Positions 1-10,223 of a DNA stretch of 64,000 nt are shown one piece after another; positions within the stretch are counted from its first letter, which is position 1; every line of letters begins with the position of its first letter. The stretch is from Pseudoips prasinana (taxonomy: Eukaryota; Arthropoda; Insecta; Lepidoptera; Nolidae), in the NCBI GenBank assembly GCA_951640165.1, contig OX621246.1, positions 5,915,001-5,979,000 of the forward strand, in the 5' to 3' direction. The notes under the pieces are model-generated. The model saw only the letters and a program-made list of their open reading frames with translations, was not told the origin of the DNA and made no database searches. Made by a program: the position numbers and the translations under genes.

Positions 1-89
1 AGTAATCTGATTGCTTGAACTATGAAGTTCAAGCTCTGCTTAGTTTGAGATCAGATGGCCTTGTGTGAATAATGTACCAGGATATTCTA
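1..89 (+). mobile_element. SINE-A 3' part, cut by the window edge
   Basis: Matches the last third of the SINE-A family: a degraded copy of the segment reading ATCAGTTATCTGGTTTCCAT, then CAAGCTCTGCTTAGTTTG, GATCAGATGGCC and GTGTGAATAATGTACCAGG. The tRNA-like head would lie to the left of the window, if present. No coding potential. Confidence 0.75.
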
Positions 90-795
90 TTCTTGGAATG
101 AAAAGTTGCGTATTCGTTGCCTGAGGTTATTTCCGGACTAAATTTTCTCCCAATCCACAAAGGACGTGATTTGGTTACAAATATGTAAGTTTCGAAGTTC
201 AAAAATTCAGACTAGGTACTTGGGACTCCATGGAGCTTATCCCAGTATATTGCTGTTTTAGTCAGGCTGTTGTGTTTGGAAGGTCGCTAGTTCAACTCCT
301 GCTCCGATAAAGACGAATATTTGTGGCTCCGAGTGTGCATAATCAGTTACCGATTCGACTCGTTAGTTTCATGTTAAGTTTAATAAGAAAAAGATACTAG
401 GTGATTTTCAACATCTTAATGTAAGCTTATATATTCCTCCATTCCTCTTACCAAGACACCAAGAGGAATTTAAAATGAAGAGTTAAGAAGTATCTAAACA
501 TAAGTTTAAAGTACATTTGACATGCCCTTCTCGCTTATTAATATTTACATAATTAAGAATATGATGGTCTTAAAATAAGTTAAATAGGTATAATGGCCGT
601 AAATATGGCCTTCCTTACGTTTAGGAGAAATAAGGTTTAGCGATTATTTACTATGCGGAAATAGAATAAGGCTCATTTGTGTTAGTGATAAAACCTCATT
701 ACATAAGCTAGTTAGAATAATTAATACGTTCTGTAATACTTTAATAATGAAATAAAGTTAAAACCTTCGTAAATCAAATCCGGTGAGAACATCCC
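90..795. other. AT-rich stretch, no gene seen
   Basis: No open frame with recognisable protein similarity. A weak tRNA-type B box (GGTCGCTAGTTCAACTCC, near 281) followed by AATATTTGTGGCTCCGAGTG suggests a very old tRNA-derived SINE at about 245-345, but the A box is not convincing. Confidence 0.4.
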
Positions 796-879
796 CGCTA
801 CGGAATGATCGGCCAGGTTAAGTACTTAGGCGCGCGGTTGTTTATAGTCGGGTGACCACCACTGTGGTTTAATTTTAAG
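796..879 (+). mobile_element. SINE-5S fragment
   Basis: Carries the family signature: GATCGGCCAGGTTAAGTACT, then GTCGGGTGACCACCACTG and TGGTTTAATTT. The order matches the central part of the full copies at 45325 and 50721. The body beyond the 5S-like part is missing and REP-J sequence follows. Confidence 0.65.
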
Positions 880-891
880 CTTTTTTAAAGC

Positions 892-1005
892 TTTGCAGCC
901 GGGTTGGCGATCGCACTATAACTACAATATATACACAGAGACACGCTGCTGCTCGTTCCCTGGTACATATTCGGCACGGTACGTGATGAGGTGGTCATAT
1001 TGGCT
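892..1005 (+). mobile_element. REP-G/J fragment (J part)
   Basis: Shares GGGTTGGCGATCGCACTATA, AGAGACACGCTGCTGCTCGT and a GAGGTGGTCATATT end with copies at 32438, 40485 and 61798. Unclassified dispersed repeat; the 5' part is missing. Confidence 0.6.
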
Positions 1006-1088
1006 GCTGTCGCCACGAAGCAGTATTTTTTAATTTTATCATCGTTAAATTGAATGTCATGTAGGAAGTTAACAAAATAAATCTCGTA

Positions 1089-1212
1089 TCTCGCCCCATT
1101 GAGTATGTTTCGCCGGAGCGTCTCAACTGGGCCGTGTTCAAACCGGTAGTAAACACCCGCTGAGTTTGTTTCGCTGGGTCTTCTCAGTTGGGGCGCATTG
1201 GATCCGGTGGTA
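1089..1212 (+). repeat. Two-copy tandem duplication of a dispersed motif
   Basis: Two diverged units about 61 bp apart share GAGT(A/T)TGTTTCGC, TCTCA..TGGG.CG and CCGGT.GTA. From memory the unit resembles a common lepidopteran motif (GAGTTTCTTGCCGG ... CCGGTGGTAG) found near LINE 3' ends; the class is uncertain. Confidence 0.5.
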
Positions 1213-1261
1213 GCATTAAAGTGCGACCGTCGTTATTAACACAAGGTCCGCCATAATAATA

Positions 1262-1585
1262 ACATTTAATTCGTACCTTAATATAGACACAACCATTCGA
1301 CAATATGTAGTAAAAATTTAAAATTTTGATTATTAAACCTACACATGATCCTTGACAATAACTTAATTTAAGTTAGTTAATATATCGTTACTGTTATAAA
1401 ATAAATCTTATTGTAAATTATTTCCTACAATCCGTGTACCTAAATATCTATATGTACCTAGAAATAATTATAAATTAATTAGATATTACTACGAATATGT
1501 TCTGACTATTTACAAGCGTTTTTTTTAAGTCTACGTGAATCAAAAACCTGTTTTATTTATTTATTTTTATTAAAGCAGCTTAGTT
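1262..1585 (+). mobile_element. LINE-M 3' end, 5'-truncated
   Basis: Non-coding 3' terminal segment shared with 42520 (+), 33186 (-) and 63255 (-). Common landmarks are CTTGACAATAACTT, CTGTTATAAAATAAAT, TCTGACTATTTACAAGCG and AAGTCTACGTGAAT, ending in a TTTA-rich tail. Copies share the 3' end but start at different places, as expected for LINE truncation. The coding part of the family is not in this window. Confidence 0.65.
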
Positions 1586-1729
1586 ACATGTTTTTTTATA
1601 ATATCTGTGCTAACACAGACCGCTCGGAGGGACTAATTCAATTTTTTTTGTTATTTTTAATTTTGCATTTAAGTCTGTTTATGTACTGCATTGTTAGCAG
1701 TCAAGTACAAGTGTATGTTAATACCCAAG

Positions 1730-1950
1730 TGCTTTCACGCCGGAGGTCGTGGCTTCGATTCCCACCCGGCACAAATATTTGTGTGCATGAACATGTCTGC
1801 TTGTCCTGAGTCTGGGTGTAAATTATCTATTTAGGTATGTATTTACAGAAGAAAAATAGTGTACGTAATATATCGGTTATCTGGTTTCCATAGTACAAGC
1901 TCTGCTGGGATCAGATGACCGTGTGTGAATAATGTCCCAGGACATTATTT
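1730..1950 (+). mobile_element. SINE-A, head truncated
   Basis: Begins within the tRNA-like part (CTTTCACGCCGGAGGTCGTG, B box GGCTTCGATTCCC) and runs through ACAAATATTTGTGTGCATGA, CTGAGTCTGGGTGTAA, TTATCTGGTTTCCATAGTAC and GATCAGATGACC to AATGTCCCAGGACATTATT. The A-box half is absent. A short internal deletion removes the CTTAGTTTG block near 1910. Confidence 0.85.
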
Positions 1951-2397
1951 CATTCCAGTGTCGATAAAAAATATCAATTAGTGTATAATGGAAAACTGTT
2001 GTCAAATATTACCGTTATTCTTTTATAGAAAGGATCTTATAAACTTTGAATTATAATCTTAGCTATAATTACATGGACATAGAAACAGGTGTATAGCATA
2101 TGGTGGTCAATTTAAAATTCGCTTTGAATTATAAGCGCGAAATCCGCTAGTGAACAACTCGCCAATAAATTCTCATAATGTCTATAACAACATTATTAAA
2201 ACGAAATTAATGAACTGGTTCGATTTGGCATCTATTTACGACCCCGATGATTGCGTATAACAGACCATAAAATGTTGGTATACTATTGATTTTATAGTTG
2301 ATCGTTTAATGTCATTTTGGCTCAAGGTTATTTGATAATGAAGAAAATGTTTAGTGTTATTATCTTAGCCCGGTCTATGGTGGGAATATGGGTCATA

Positions 2398-2692
2398 AAA
2401 AAACCGGCCAAGTGCGAGTCGGACTTGCGCACGAAGGGTTCTGTACCATTATCTATAAACACGAGCAAAAAAATGACGTTTGTTGTATGAGAGCCCCTTT
2501 ATATATTTATTTTATTATGTTTTTTAGTATTTGTTATAACGGCAACAGAAATACATCATCTGTGAAAATTTCAACAGTCTAACTATCACGGTTCATGAGA
2601 TACAGCCTGGTGACAGACGGACAGACCGACAGACAGACAGCGAAGTCTTAGAATTGGGGTCCCGTTTTACCCTTTGGGTACGAAACTCTAAA
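2398..2692 (+). mobile_element. REP-K copy
   Basis: Starts AAAACCGGCCAAGTGCGAGT and ends GTTTTACCCTTTGGGTACGA followed by CTCTAAAAA. It contains a run of CAGA units near 2625. The GGGTTCTGTACC near the start and GGGTACGAAACTC near the end read as short inverted termini. A close copy lies at 34828, a partial inverse copy at 47681, and another directly downstream. No ORF of note; class unknown. Confidence 0.75.
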
Positions 2693-2810
2693 AACCGGCT
2701 AATTTCAAGTCGAGCTCGCATACGAAGGGGTCCGTACCATTGTATATAATTTTTAGCCATCTAGTATGGGAGGGTATTTAATTAATGCGAGTGGTTCTGT
2801 CTTTTATACC

Positions 2811-3290
2811 TTACTTATCGTATGGGCAGTAGTTACCCTGATGTCTGAGTTGTTCAAGCCGCCCAATAGGCCTCTTACGGGCCTTTTACAGTCCACTAGC
2901 GCCGCCAATCGAAAAAATGTCATTACTCGTAAATAGAAACAAAAATACAAAATGTGGTCTATTATTACTGTAGAAAAGGCAATAACGTAATTTTATAACA
3001 AACACTTGAAATATAGCTGTTTAGCTAAATCGTGCATTCAAAACATAAACGGCCGTTTTTGTTACAAATGCACGATTTGTAACAAAAACGATGTGAGTTA
3101 TGACATTTTTTCGATTGGCGGTGCTAGTGGACTGTAATAGGCCTCTCCGGGACGAGCAGTTTAACGTGCCCTCCGAAGCACAGAGTCGCTCAGAAATTAA
3201 ACCACTTTGGCAGACACCCATCTATGGATTTACCGCAGGCCTAGTTGCTCGCCAATCACTTACAGACCGTTGACAGCATTTTGCTATGAT
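2811..3290 (-). mobile_element. SINE-5S inserted in REP-K, itself carrying a MITE
   Basis: Read on the minus strand: the 5S-like segment (GGCGAGCAACTAGGCC ... CCATAGATGGGTGTC), then GTGGTTTAATTTCTGAGC, CTTCGGAGGGCACGTTAA, a break by the 2888-3135 MITE, and the end segment AACAACTCAGACATCAGGG ... CCCATACGATAAG. A perfect 10-bp target-site duplication CTTTTATACC flanks it, supporting retrotransposition. Confidence 0.75.
2876..3135. mobile_element. MITE with 35-bp terminal inverted repeats
   Basis: The ends ACAGTCCACTAGCGCCGCCA (from 2888) and its complement (to 3135) match over 35 bp with one mismatch. AATAGGCCTCT occurs on both sides (2865-2875 and 3136-3146), but 12 bp separate the left one from the visible inverted repeat, so the exact left end is uncertain. 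A perfect 16-bp-arm hairpin lies inside at 3054-3090. No transposase. Confidence 0.7.
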
Positions 3291-3620
3291 CTTTTATACC
3301 GCTGAACAAATTTATATGTAGTTAAAGTATCGTATGAAAAAAAATAACAGGGCATAAAGTTTTCAACTGTTACTAACATAGTACAACAAGTACAGAGCCC
3401 GTTGACAGGCAGGAAAGCGGATTACGTGGCCTTTGTAGGGTTCCGTTGGTACCTTTTGGCTACGAAACCCTAAAAAGTTTTAACTTGTTTCTGTAATCTT
3501 TGAAGATAAAAATCTGAATTTGACTTTCGATGTGTTTATGAGCTAGCGGGAAGATTTTATTTTAGTGATGATGATTTCTTTCAAGTTTATTAGTTAAATA
3601 AATAAATAAATACTTAATTC

Positions 3621-3740
3621 CTTATCGTATGGGCGGTGGTTACCCTCGTGTCAGAGTTGTTCAAGGCGCCCAGTAGACCTCTGACATGAGTTAAATACTG
3701 TTATCTGATGATAACCGGGACCGACAGCATAACGTCAGAT
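3621..3740 (-). mobile_element. SINE-5S 3' part
   Basis: On the minus strand: CGTTATGCTGTCGGTCCCGG, then AACTCATGTCAGAGGTCTAC, TTGAACAACTCTGACACGAG and CCACCGCCCATACGATAAG. It lacks the 5S-like head and directly abuts the SINE-D copy at 3743. Confidence 0.7.
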
Positions 3741-3742
3741 AA

Positions 3743-3953
3743 TCTTGTTATCTGATCGCAAACTGCCCAGAGCCTGTGCCTGGCATCAAGACAACTGATA
3801 AACATTCCTATATATTTGTAAATATATTTATAAAATGCACCTAGACACAGAATAAATAATTGTGCTCATCATACAAAAATTTGTCCTTGGCGAGGATCGA
3901 ACCAACGACCTCTGGCTTAGCAGTCAGGGTCACTAACTACTAGACTAAGTTGC
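3743..3953 (-). mobile_element. SINE-D copy
   Basis: On the minus strand the tRNA-like head reads TAGTGACCCTGACTGCTAAG ... AGAGGTCGTTGGTTCGATCC (B box), then ACAAATTTTTGTATGATGAG, CTGTGTCTAGGTGCATTTTA and a body related to SINE-A (GTTGTCTTGATGCCAGGCAC, CTCTGGGCAGTTTGCGATCA). Related copies are at 23194 and 39902. Confidence 0.65.
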
Positions 3954-4374
3954 TTGTTTAATGCAACTTATAATCCCAATTTGGTAAGCCTTATTTACTT
4001 ACTATAAAAATGAATATTTACATAAAGGGTTCTTTATTTGTGTAAAACATTAGTCGGGTATTATAATTACTTAAGACTCACAACACAACTCTATTTTTAA
4101 AACTGTCTTGTTATCATAATATACGTGAAGCAATATCTTTGTACCTACCCCTTATTACGAAAATTGCGCGGACGCAGGAATATGAAATTTGGAACAGGTA
4201 AAGTTTATATAGAGAAGGAGTGCAGAAAGTTAATATTCTTATATCATGGGCATTAGAAGTTAATTTAAAAAACAAAAACATTACACACATCAACATGCCT
4301 TTGACACACTGACAAACTGAGATGAAAAGACACCCTGAGTGTCAAAACTGAGTACAGATTTTTATATACTGTGG

Positions 4375-4490
4375 ACACGGGTCTCATCGCGATAAATATT
4401 TAGGTAAATCATTACCTTGTTTACCCGACGTTTCGGCATGGATTGCACCAGCCGTGGTCACGGATCGACTGTGAAATGTGTACAAATCGC
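4375..4490 (+). repeat. Dispersed repeat with GACGTTTCGGCATGGATTGC
   Basis: Holds TTACCTTGTTTACCCGACG followed by TTTCGGCATGG, CACCAGCCGTGGTCACGG and CGACTGTG. I recall this string as a frequent insect interspersed repeat. Only one copy is visible here, so the call rests on memory alone. Confidence 0.35.
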
Positions 4491-4876
4491 GAAAGTTTAA
4501 AAACATTGAGTACAGATTAATATTATTTATCTTTTATGTGTATAGTCCTTAATAGAACCTTAATGGCCGAATTTTTAACAAGTGCGATCTCTAGATAAAT
4601 AAGTTTTGAATTTTTGTTACATTAGAAGATTTGCTACTAGTTGAAAATTTATTAAATGTGATCGTATTAGTGGGACTGCCCCTTAAGCACGTGCGATGTG
4701 TCACTTCAGCTCCTTAAGGTCCGTCCGTGACATTGGTCCACTTATTGGACACATGTTTGGGCGGTAACAATGGCTTGTAATGTACCCGATTTTGGCAACA
4801 ATTGTTAAAGTGTTTTGACCCTTCGTGTGTGCTTGACTAACGTTTATCAAGGTATATATTTAGATATGGTGTGAGT

Positions 4877-5196
4877 GCCTCTTTGGTAAAGCGTTCACGT
4901 GTTTAACCCAAGTCTAATGAGGTCCTGGGTTTTAATCCCGGCGAGTTACAAAAAGTTTTTTGACCTTAAAGCATTTAGTGTCAGCCCGGAAATTGGAAAT
5001 TGGCGCTGAATACATAATGTCGGTCCATCGCCTGATCTCTCCCCGAACATGTCGGATATCCGTCTCATCGGATTTTTAGTGTGAAGGACCAGAGGGAACA
5101 CCTGTGTTTGCGCTTAGACACGTGAACAAAAAATGTCCTGCGATGTTGGCCAGTTTTTGTTGATTGGCAGCCCTAACCGAAATTCGTCCAGTAGAG
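4877..5196 (+). mobile_element. SINE-B copy, diverged
   Basis: The tRNA-like head GCCTCTTTGGTAAAGCGTTC is followed by the B box GGTTTTAATCCC, TCAGCCCGGAAATTGG, CTCATCGGATTTTTAGTGTG, CACCTGTGTTTGCGC and CCTAACCGAAATTCG. Block order agrees with the better copy at 60103. Many substitutions indicate an old insertion. Confidence 0.7.
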
Positions 5197-5334
5197 CTAT
5201 TTGGTGTAAGACCATGTTAATTTGTGGTTTAAAAGAAATATTTGAAGTAAGTAGATAGTATGGTTAAAGCGCATCTATGAAGTAAGAGTCTACTATGCTA
5301 GATAGTATGTCTACAAAGTCCGCTACTAAACTAG

Positions 5335-6075
5335 TTAAGTCCATGAGCAGGTTTTTAAAGAACACATTAAAGTCACATTAATATGCTAATTTTAGGAGCA
5401 GCTTTTCAAACCACGCTATATGATCACGTTACTGTGTAAAATTAATGAGCAAGTGTTCATAGAACGCAATAAATTCGAGTTTCTGTGCTGTGTTAAGTTT
5501 ATGAACAGGTTTTTAAAGAACACAATAAACGTAATTTAGTTAAATTCATGGGTAAGTTGTCAAAGAACGCAATAAAATCAAGTCACTGTGTTACATTAAT
5601 TGGCAGATTCTCAAAGAACGCAGTAAAATCACGTTACTGTGTTAAGGAACAGGTTTGTAAAGAACGCAATACGATTACGTTACTGTGTTAAGTTTATGAG
5701 CAGGTTTTCAAGGAATGCAATAAAATTACGTTAACTTTGTTAAATTCATGAGCAAGTTTTCAAAGAACGCAATAAAATCTCTTTATTGTTTTAAGTTTAT
5801 GAACAGGTTTTCAAAGAAGGCATAAAATCATTTCACTGTGTTACATTAATTGGCAGACTTTCCCAGGACGCAATACAATCAAGTTACTGTGATAACTTCA
5901 TAAGCAGGTTTTAAAAGAATGCAATGAAATTACATAACTGTGTAAAATTTGTGAGCAGGTTATCAAAGTAGTCAATGAAATTACGTTACTGTGTTTAATT
6001 CATGAGTAGGTTTTCAAAGAACGCTGTATAGTCACGTTACTGTGTTAAGTCATGAGCAGGACTTTGTAGGAATGC
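5335..6075 (+). repeat. Minisatellite, about 51-bp unit, about 14 diverged copies
   Basis: Repeating pattern ATGAGCAGGTTTTCAAAGAA, CGCAATAAAATCACGTTACT, GTGTTAAGTTT, seen at about 5343, 5396, 5448, 5503, 5550, 5600, 5648, 5696, 5748, 5800, 5850, 5900, 5951, 6002 and 6052. Units are 47-57 bp with about 10-25% divergence. Two units starting ATTGGCAG are 250 bp apart, hinting at a five-unit higher-order period. No frame stays open. Confidence 0.85.
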
Positions 6076-6080
6076 TACGA

Positions 6081-6542
6081 AGCAAAGTCGACTCCAAGTG
6101 GACTTGTACACTTTGGCTTTGACAGTATTTCTCTTAAAACCAAAAATAGATTAATTTTCTACCTATGGTATTTTTTTCATATAAAAAGATAAATATTGGT
6201 TCCTACGCATCCGTAAACTTACTCTTGGCTGGTTTTTTGCAACTTAACCCAAAAAGCTGACGATTCATTATGCTCTATGGCTTGCGCTCTGACCTGCTAC
6301 TAAGGTGTTATTTTAAACTTGTGACATCGCTTTTGTTGTTTCCAAAAGGTCTATGACCTCTTCAACGAGATATATCATGTCCATACATTTTTATTTCCCT
6401 ATTATAACACGTGGGTATATGCTTAATATTATCTTCGTAAGAAGGATAGGCAAACAGCAATGGAGTGGGTTATATACTCGTTGTTACCCTGTCAGAAATG
6501 TCGAATTACGCAGGCAAACCAAAGTAACCGACATAGCCCGAT
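6081..6542. other. No recognisable feature
   Basis: Follows the minisatellite directly. Short chance frames (about 60 codons) occur on both strands with no similarity I recognise. Confidence 0.4.
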
Positions 6543-6722
6543 GATTTGCCACACTGAAGTGGCAGTGGGCGAGGTAAATAGCTTGTAATACCAACTGCCG
6601 CTGGGGCAAAGGGTTTCTCAAGTGGCAGTCACGAAATGGAAGCTGAGGCGTGGGCTCCTCACAAAGTGGCCCGACAATCTTATAAGCGTCAAAAAAGGCA
6701 AGGTCGTTATGGAGATCCAAAG
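6543..6722 (-). mobile_element. REP-G/J fragment (type 2)
   Basis: On the minus strand GGGCCACTTTGTGAGGAGCC, CATTTCGTGACTGCCACTTG, GAAACCCTTTGCCCCAGCGG and CCTCGCCCACTGCCACTTCA match the block GCCCACTGCCACTTCAACTT in the copies at 60561 and, inverted, 31469. It makes an 80-codon minus-strand frame that is not a gene. Confidence 0.6.
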
Positions 6723-7262
6723 TCAATAAGCAACACGAAACGAGCCGTTATTCTGAAAATAAGTAGTGATCAGCAATATCCCAAACAGCTAACACACTTG
6801 GTAGAAGGAGCGATTTGTTTTTGCTTTGTTTGCTTAATGGTTTTCTACTTTCTATTAGTGCAAGTTGTTTGGGTTCATTGGTAGATTAAGCAGTTGAGTG
6901 CTGCACACAATTTTTTCATGCATTTTATATTAAAACCAGCTTTATAGCCGTGCCAGAGGTGTAAAACGTGAACTCAACTAACAATAGTTCTCCTTTTTAC
7001 CGCACCTCTAAACCAACTGGAATAACTACTGTATCTTTTGAATATCTAAACGTGATCTAAATAAGATACGAGACGAGTGATTTTTTCTTTCTGGGGGAAA
7101 AAAAAATTATTCATCTTTGATAAAATCACAGTTACAAGCTAAAGGTACCAAAAAAAATAATATTATACAATATTTCAGCTGCACGGAAATTGGAGTAACC
7201 ATTTGGGAACTACAATCATCACCATCATGATCATATTAGACGAAAGACGACACACCAACACT
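6723..7262. other. AT-rich stretch, no gene seen
   Basis: Homopolymer-rich sequence between a REP-G/J fragment and the foldback element. Nothing supported beyond chance short frames. Confidence 0.4.
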
Positions 7263-7501
7263 CGCACTCCGAAGCCAGAAAACCAAATTAAAAAACTACG
7301 TACACTTGGCCTTAAACTTACATAAGTTTAAGGCCAAGCGTACGTCATACTGTTTTGTGTCTGGGGTAAAAAAATATATATTTGACGAATATTATTATAT
7401 TTGACGAATATCTTTTTTTACCCCAGACACAAAACAGTGTTACATAAGTTTAAGGCCAAGTGTACGTAGTGTTTTAATTTTGTTTCAGGCTTCGTAGTGC
7501 G
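7263..7501. mobile_element. Foldback (palindromic) element
   Basis: The outer arms CGCACTCCGAAGCCAGAAAA ... CTACGTACACTTGGCCTTAA (7263-7320) and their complement (about 7445-7501) pair with few mismatches. Inner arms TGTTTTGTGTCTGGGGTAAA and TTTACCCCAGACACAAAACA also pair. A third copy of the TAAGTTTAAGGCCAAG arm sits at 7322-7345, and TATTTGACGAATAT is duplicated at the centre. It has no ORF and looks like a foldback transposon or MITE. Confidence 0.75.
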
Positions 7502-8339
7502 TAATACACATTACTACAAACTCTATGGATCTCTCTGCAATCCTGGAGTGTGTTCTCTAAACCGAAGTTACTTCCGTAGTTAAATTGCTAATCGAGCGAA
7601 AGAAGTCTATGCTCACCTAAATCACCCCTTTTTATATATCTGGGGTAACAATAGATATTCATCATATTTGAAAATACACAACATTGCAACCCCTATATTA
7701 TTGAATTTAAAAGAAAGATTTTTCACGCCACATTTCATCATTATCTAAAGGTTCTTTATCAAGGGTCACCCTTAGTGGAAGGGCGACAAAATCGTCCGCA
7801 GAATACATAAGAGCATCGGCATTACACCCACTTCCGATTGCGCAACTTCCGCTACATGAACATAGTTACATTGTATGGTGTATGATATGAATTTTTATGG
7901 TGTACCTTCCGCTTTTATGTAACGCAGTTTGCATGTGTTGGGCCTCTACATGTTTTACATATATATAATAGAATGGGTCGTTTGTCATAGTTTTTTAATA
8001 AAAGTGTCGAGTTAGTGCTGGTATAGCATATAAATTGAGTTCCAAGATATGCAAAAGTTCCTCGGAAGGTTTTCTCAAGTGTCGATAGATGCGAAAGATT
8101 CCTAAGTTATTTGAATAGGTATGTGTTTGAAGCCGATTTTGAACGGATTGTTTTTATTATATGTTATTTGTTTTGATTATGTATAATAGAGAAAACTTTT
8201 ACAATGGTTCTAAATATTTTTTTCATATCGATCGGTGTACAGAAACGTAATAATCAATTCGACTACAAGCTTTTTTAAAGTGTCTGTAGTGCCAATCCCC
8301 GTTGTTTGTGAGTTCATGCTTATTCTTTGTTAATTATAT
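7502..8339. other. AT-rich stretch, no gene seen
   Basis: No repeat family from the rest of the window recognised; only chance short frames. Confidence 0.4.
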
Positions 8340-8441
8340 CAGACACGTTCATGCACACAAATATCTGTCCTGGGTGGGAATGGAACTCACGACCTGCGGC
8401 GTGTAAAGCAAGGATCTACCAGCCACGCATACCGGCCAACT
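8340..8441 (-). mobile_element. SINE-A head fragment
   Basis: On the minus strand it holds the tRNA-like region: GGCCGGTATGCGTGGCTGGT (A box), CACGCCGCAGGTCGTGAGTT with the B box, then CCCAGGACAGATATTTGTGT and GCATGAACGTGTCT. The body past this point is missing. Confidence 0.75.
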
Positions 8442-8690
8442 AGCTATCCCGGCAGATACTGTCCTGTCCTTCACATAGGAAAAGAACGTGGACGATCGCA
8501 TTGCTACCTGTAAGGTTTATTATAAAGACAAACTATTCCACTATTAATTTAGTTGATAAATTTAAAAGCAAAATCCGTTTTGTAAGATACATATTCCAAA
8601 ACATATAGAACAAGTTTTTTATTCATTACCAAGGTAGGTAATAGTTAACAAGGTAACAGTATCTATACTTTTATAAAATACTAGCTATGC

Positions 8691-8874
8691 CCCGCAGTTT
8701 TACCCGCGTTAAACTTTATAAATTATCACAGCTCCTCCCCCGTAGGTGATAGCGTGATAATATGTATCCTATATGTTGACCCGACCTCTTAGTATAGATC
8801 ACGCCCCAAGTATCCTTTTAAAAATATATTCATTATTTATTATAAATATATTTATTATTTATTATATGTATAGA
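8691..8874 (-). mobile_element. Non-autonomous Helitron (HEL)
   Basis: On the minus strand it starts TCTATACATATAATAAATA and ends with hairpin-forming CGCGGGTAAAACTGCGGGG then CATAGCTAG, flanked by A and T. A TC start, a hairpin about 10 nt before the end and a CTRR terminus with A|T target are the Helitron hallmarks. About 185 bp, no Rep/helicase. SINE-C follows within about 15 bp. Confidence 0.8.
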
Positions 8875-8888
8875 TTTATTTTTTATAC

Positions 8889-9074
8889 AAGACAACGCAG
8901 GAATTTACAAACATGTAATAGACGGACACAAACTACATCCAGACTCAGAACAACTATTTATGGGTGTGACCCATAAATAGTTGTTCTGAGCCAAATAGTT
9001 GTCCGGTGCGGGACTCGAACCCACGACACGAAGCGGCGAGGCGACTGTCTAAGCCGCTGCGCCACACGTGCAGT
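8889..9074 (-). mobile_element. SINE-C copy with an internal inverted duplication
   Basis: The minus-strand head GCACGTGTGGCGCAGCGGCT and B box GGGTTCGAGTCCCGCACCGG precede an ACAACTATTT segment and GTGTCCGTCTATTACATG. Inside, 8944-8965 and 8969-8990 are perfect 22-bp inverted arms with a 3-nt spacer. The copy at 14245 lacks the second arm, so it arose after insertion or in a sublineage. Confidence 0.75.
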
Positions 9075-10127
9075 CAATTAGATTTTTAGTTACTGTTACA
9101 AACTGTACCTATTGTTAATGAGGATATAAACCTCCCGCTGTTATTTATTGTTTATTTATTTCCTAATTTAATTAATAATTAAAACTACAGTACACTTTAT
9201 TGCACCAATAAAAATATAAAGATTAGAGAATAAAGTACATCCATACCGCCCTATGTACCTAATTAATGTATCTTAATTTTAATTTTAAGTTATGGTGTAC
9301 AATAAAGAGTATTTTACTTTTACTTACTTAAAGTAAAAATTAAGTGTGCACAATTCATTGAAATATACGGTTTGTTCATATATAGCGTCTGAGGCGTACA
9401 TCTTTGTTCCTTTGTGTCTACGTTGCTCGCTTTTACGTCATTTCTTTTATTTGCTTCTATTGGACTGCGAAGCAGTGTAAGCTTCCTAGGCTAACTGTTA
9501 ACTTCATGTTAAAAATAAACCATTTACATTTATTTTTTTGAGAATAAAAACATGTTTTTTAAAATATAAACCCACAAAACTGCATAGCAGTTTGTCGGCG
9601 GGATTAGCGCTCGTTAACACAATGACAATAATTATATCAATAAATACAAATACTAAAATAAAAAAGTAAAAACTAACACTAACTAAAACTAACTAACATG
9701 CAGAGGTCTAATCGCTATTAGCAATCTCTGCAAACTTTAAGTTGTACTATGTATTGTAGTTTAACGTATCTTCAATCTTACAATACCACCTTTTTGTAGG
9801 GGTTTAAATTAGGCCGCCATAAAATGTCTATAATACAGAAAGCCCTTACCGACTTCGAAACTAAAGTACAGTTATCCCTTCGAAATTCCTTCGCAAGGGC
9901 TGTCCCTATGTACAAATGGCAATGTCTTTGATGTGATGCCTCGAATACTTTCGACAGTATTAAGGTTTGAGTATGCGAACCTACATAATTGCAATATATA
10001 CATATGAATCAACCAACTGATTAAGATTGATTAAAATTGTGGATACCACGTTTGATGAAACATTTTGGGATTGTCTCATTTTTTAAGTGTTAGTAATTTT
10101 ACAGACATCTTTTAAGTGAGTTGAATA
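9075..10127. other. AT-rich stretch with LINE-tail-like pieces
   Basis: GTACACTTTATTGCACC (about 9190-9207) and GGTGTACAATAAAGAGTATT (about 9294-9313) look like opposite-strand ends of LINE 3' tails of the type GGTGCAATAAAGTGTA seen at 27768. No coding sequence seen in the remainder. Confidence 0.4.
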
Positions 10128-10165
10128 AATTTGTGTGCTGATGAAAATCGAACCCACGACGTCAG
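10128..10165 (-). mobile_element. tRNA-derived SINE head remnant
   Basis: On the minus strand GACGTCGTGGGTTCGATTTT then CATCAGCACACAAATTTA: a B box followed by the usual post-head spacer of SINE-A/D. Only about 38 bp remains. Confidence 0.5.
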
Positions 10166-10223
10166 ATTTTATTCAGGTGACAGATTAATAAACAAAAAAA
10201 CTTGTGTGTACTTATGTACACGC

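Larger units (their letters stand above)
2691..3476 (+). mobile_element. Second REP-K copy, split by a SINE-5S
   Basis: The head (AAAACCGGCTAATTTCAAGT ... GGGGTCCGTACCATT, 2691-2755) and the tail (TTTTCAACTGTTACTAAC ... TAGGGTTCCGTTGGTACC ... CCCTAAAAA, about 3340-3476) belong to one REP-K copy. The middle is occupied by a minus-strand SINE-5S flanked by the direct repeat CTTTTATACC (2801-2810 and 3291-3300). Confidence 0.65.

Noticed and set aside
5335..6075. CRISPR-like array
   Set aside because: The entire 51-bp unit is repeated with gradual divergence; a minisatellite explains it.
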